Assembly (NCBI GenBank): GCA_050084515.1
Contig: CM114274.1
Coordinates: 26,164,001 to 26,228,000 of the forward strand
DNA: 64,000 nt
Source of the DNA: Blasia pusilla
Taxonomy: Eukaryota; Marchantiophyta; Marchantiopsida; Blasiales
Direction of reading: 5' to 3'
The notes below the pieces were generated by a model. It made no database searches. It was not told where the DNA came from and was given only the letters and a program-made list of their open reading frames with translations. Made by a program: the position numbers and the translations under genes. Positions 63,201 to 64,000 of this stretch are shown here, piece by piece (the first letter of the stretch is position 1; every line of letters begins with the position of its first letter).

Positions 63201-63707
63201 GACTTCCCTGACAGCCAGGTATGTGTGCTGACGCTAGGCATTATAGCGCTAGTCTAGATCGGTTTCGAGCCCTGCAAAATGCTTGTTGTGTTGCTCTGAA
63301 TTATAACAAACATGTGTATCACACCTTGTAGAGACGGAGAGCCGTTGGATGACTGAAAGTTTGTTCTTGAACCAACTTCAACGTTTGACTACATTTGTGT
63401 TATTAATTTGATCACGTAATTCCACTTGTATGCAGGTGCTTGCAGTCAAGAAACTTGACACGTCTGCTCCAGTGGTACAAAATGAGGAAGATTTCCTGTC
63501 TATCGTAGGTAACATAGCGAGACTGAGACATGCCAATATCACCGCGCTTGTTGGGTACTGTGCAGAGCACGGACAGCGTCTCTTGGTTTATGAATACATT
63601 GCTCGAGGAACACTTCACGATGTTCTCCATTCCTCAGATGAATCCTCCAAGAAGCTGTCCTGGAATATGCGGGTGAAAGTTGCTTTAGGCGCTGCCCGTG
63701 CCCTTGA
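57230..63707 (+). CDS. STRUBBELIG-family LRR receptor kinase (SRF), 3' end outside window
   Basis: This is a plant cell-surface receptor kinase of the STRUBBELIG-receptor family, known for roles in tissue morphogenesis. I placed exons at 57230-57326 (signal peptide starting MGISRVAW), 58060-58189 (LRR N-cap with [14 protein letters not shown]), 58351-58422, then one of five alternative 66-base exons (58704-60471), 60740-60811, 61068-61139, 61434-61505, 61624-61689, 61929-61994, 62222-62535 (Pro-rich stretch, then a transmembrane segment around [16 protein letters not shown]), 62947-63218 (juxtamembrane, Gly loop [10 protein letters not shown]) and 63436-63707 (AVKK lysine, helix C to LHDVLH). 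All junctions are GT-AG and stay in frame. The catalytic loop lies beyond the window, so I cannot say whether the kinase is active; several known SRFs are atypical kinases. The start is the first ATG, and it gives a clean signal peptide. Family assignment rests on the DPC-W-GV-C N-cap, the IPY-PPN repeat and the domain order. Confidence 0.93.
58704..58769 (+). other. Alternative LRR exon, copy 1 of 5
   Basis: This 66-base open exon follows gatgcag and precedes gtaata. It enters after two bases of a codon and leaves the same phase. It encodes an LRR starting [15 protein letters not shown] and ending PPNIGRL. Its acceptor is the weakest of the five because purines (cgggagg) directly precede it, so it may need help to be used. 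Spliced between 58422 and 60740 it gives an unbroken SRF ectodomain. Confidence 0.88.
59077..59142 (+). other. Alternative LRR exon, copy 2 of 5
   Basis: Second 66-base copy, preceded by tcatgatgcag and followed by gtaata. It encodes [15 protein letters not shown] then PPSIRQL. It differs from copy 1 both at silent codon positions and at amino-acid positions (Asn to Ser, Lys to Asn, Met to Leu, Gly-Arg to Arg-Gln), and it has no stop. Same length and phase as the other copies. Confidence 0.88.
59468..59533 (+). other. Alternative LRR exon, copy 3 of 5
   Basis: Third 66-base copy, preceded by tcatgatgcag and followed by gtaaca. It encodes [15 protein letters not shown] then PRNIREL. It carries more charged substitutions than its sisters (Gln to Arg, Pro to Arg, Gln to Glu). 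The donor gtaaca is a little weaker than the others. Confidence 0.87.
59890..59955 (+). other. Alternative LRR exon, copy 4 of 5
   Basis: Fourth 66-base copy, preceded by cttgatgcag and followed by gtaata. It encodes [15 protein letters not shown] then PPYIQQL. It is the only copy whose first residue is Asn instead of Asp, and it has His and Tyr at variable positions. The frame is intact and the phase is as in the other copies. Confidence 0.87.
60406..60471 (+). other. Alternative LRR exon, copy 5 of 5
   Basis: Fifth 66-base copy, preceded by a pyrimidine-rich tract and catgcag, followed by gtaaga. It encodes [15 protein letters not shown] then PPNIQQL. It has the best-looking splice sites and lies next to the constant downstream exon at 60740, so it may be the default choice. 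Confidence 0.88.
61221..61258. repeat. Perfect 16-bp hairpin in a receptor-gene intron
   Basis: The left arm 61221-61236 begins atcaccaaag and the right arm 61243-61258 is its exact reverse complement, with a 6-base loop (tcgcag). It lies in the intron between the exons ending at 61139 and starting at 61434. It could be a small transposon remnant or an RNA structure affecting splicing. No function can be read from sequence alone. Confidence 0.85.
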
Positions 63708-64000
63708 GTAAGTAACTCACGAATAATTCAAAGTCAAAACTCTGTTCAAGCTCCTTCTTGTTCCCCCCTTCCCTAATTTATTGCCCACACTAACTTGTCG
63801 ACCTTGAACTCTTGGTCTGCTTCTTTTCATAATTTGATTCTTATCCAGTTAGCGTCACCAGTTTTGAGTACATTTCTCATTGATACAATTGGTTGACCGG
63901 GTCGCACGCCAGAACATTCTGTCCTTCCATCTTGTCATCTTCCTGGATTCTTAGCTCAGCGTCCCCGGGTATGATTAATAAACTTAACGAAGGCAGTGGT

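Overview
The window is nuclear DNA of a land plant. The evidence is three intron-containing genes of plant type, GT-AG introns of roughly 100-730 bases, a Ty3/gypsy LTR retrotransposon and long AT-rich intergenic stretches. The sequence does not name the species. The gene and repeat style would suit a bryophyte or lycophyte, but this is an impression and not a result.

Layout. Bases 1-6.9 kb hold no gene I can support; one probable short Helitron lies at 5.6-5.8 kb. At 7.0-15.3 kb there is a decayed Ty3/gypsy element on the minus strand: gag with two zinc knuckles, RT, RNase H, integrase and a frameshifted PHD finger behind the integrase. It is flanked by 139-base direct repeats. A 1-kb solo LTR of a second family sits in its gag leader, and an older copy of that LTR lies at 16.3-17.3 kb. 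A third, inverted copy is at 49.9-50.8 kb. At 15.3-15.5 kb there is a perfect 49-base inverted repeat.

Genes. At 17.9-22.3 kb (+) is a RING finger, pseudokinase and WD40-repeat protein in seven exons. At 26.5-29.1 kb (+) is a six-exon membrane-anchored START-domain protein of 376 residues that reads cleanly from start to stop. At 39.8-41.5 kb (-) are fragments of an unidentified gene, possibly for a plastid protein. At 57.2-64.0 kb (+) is a STRUBBELIG-family (SRF) leucine-rich-repeat receptor kinase that runs off the right edge inside its kinase domain.

Main discovery. The receptor gene carries five tandem copies (58.7-60.5 kb) of one 66-base LRR exon. Every copy is open, has its own 3' and 5' splice sites and is in the same phase. 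Any single copy joins the flanking exons into a canonical SRF ectodomain. This is the architecture expected of a mutually exclusive exon cluster, which would let one receptor gene make five ectodomain variants. Chained inclusion, giving extra LRRs, is equally frame-neutral and cannot be excluded from DNA alone.

The intergenic regions at 5, 25, 31-37 and 42-43 kb contain a family of short Helitron-like elements (5' TCTAT, 3' CTAG or CTAA, inserted between A and T). They also contain several strong hairpins and tandem duplications.
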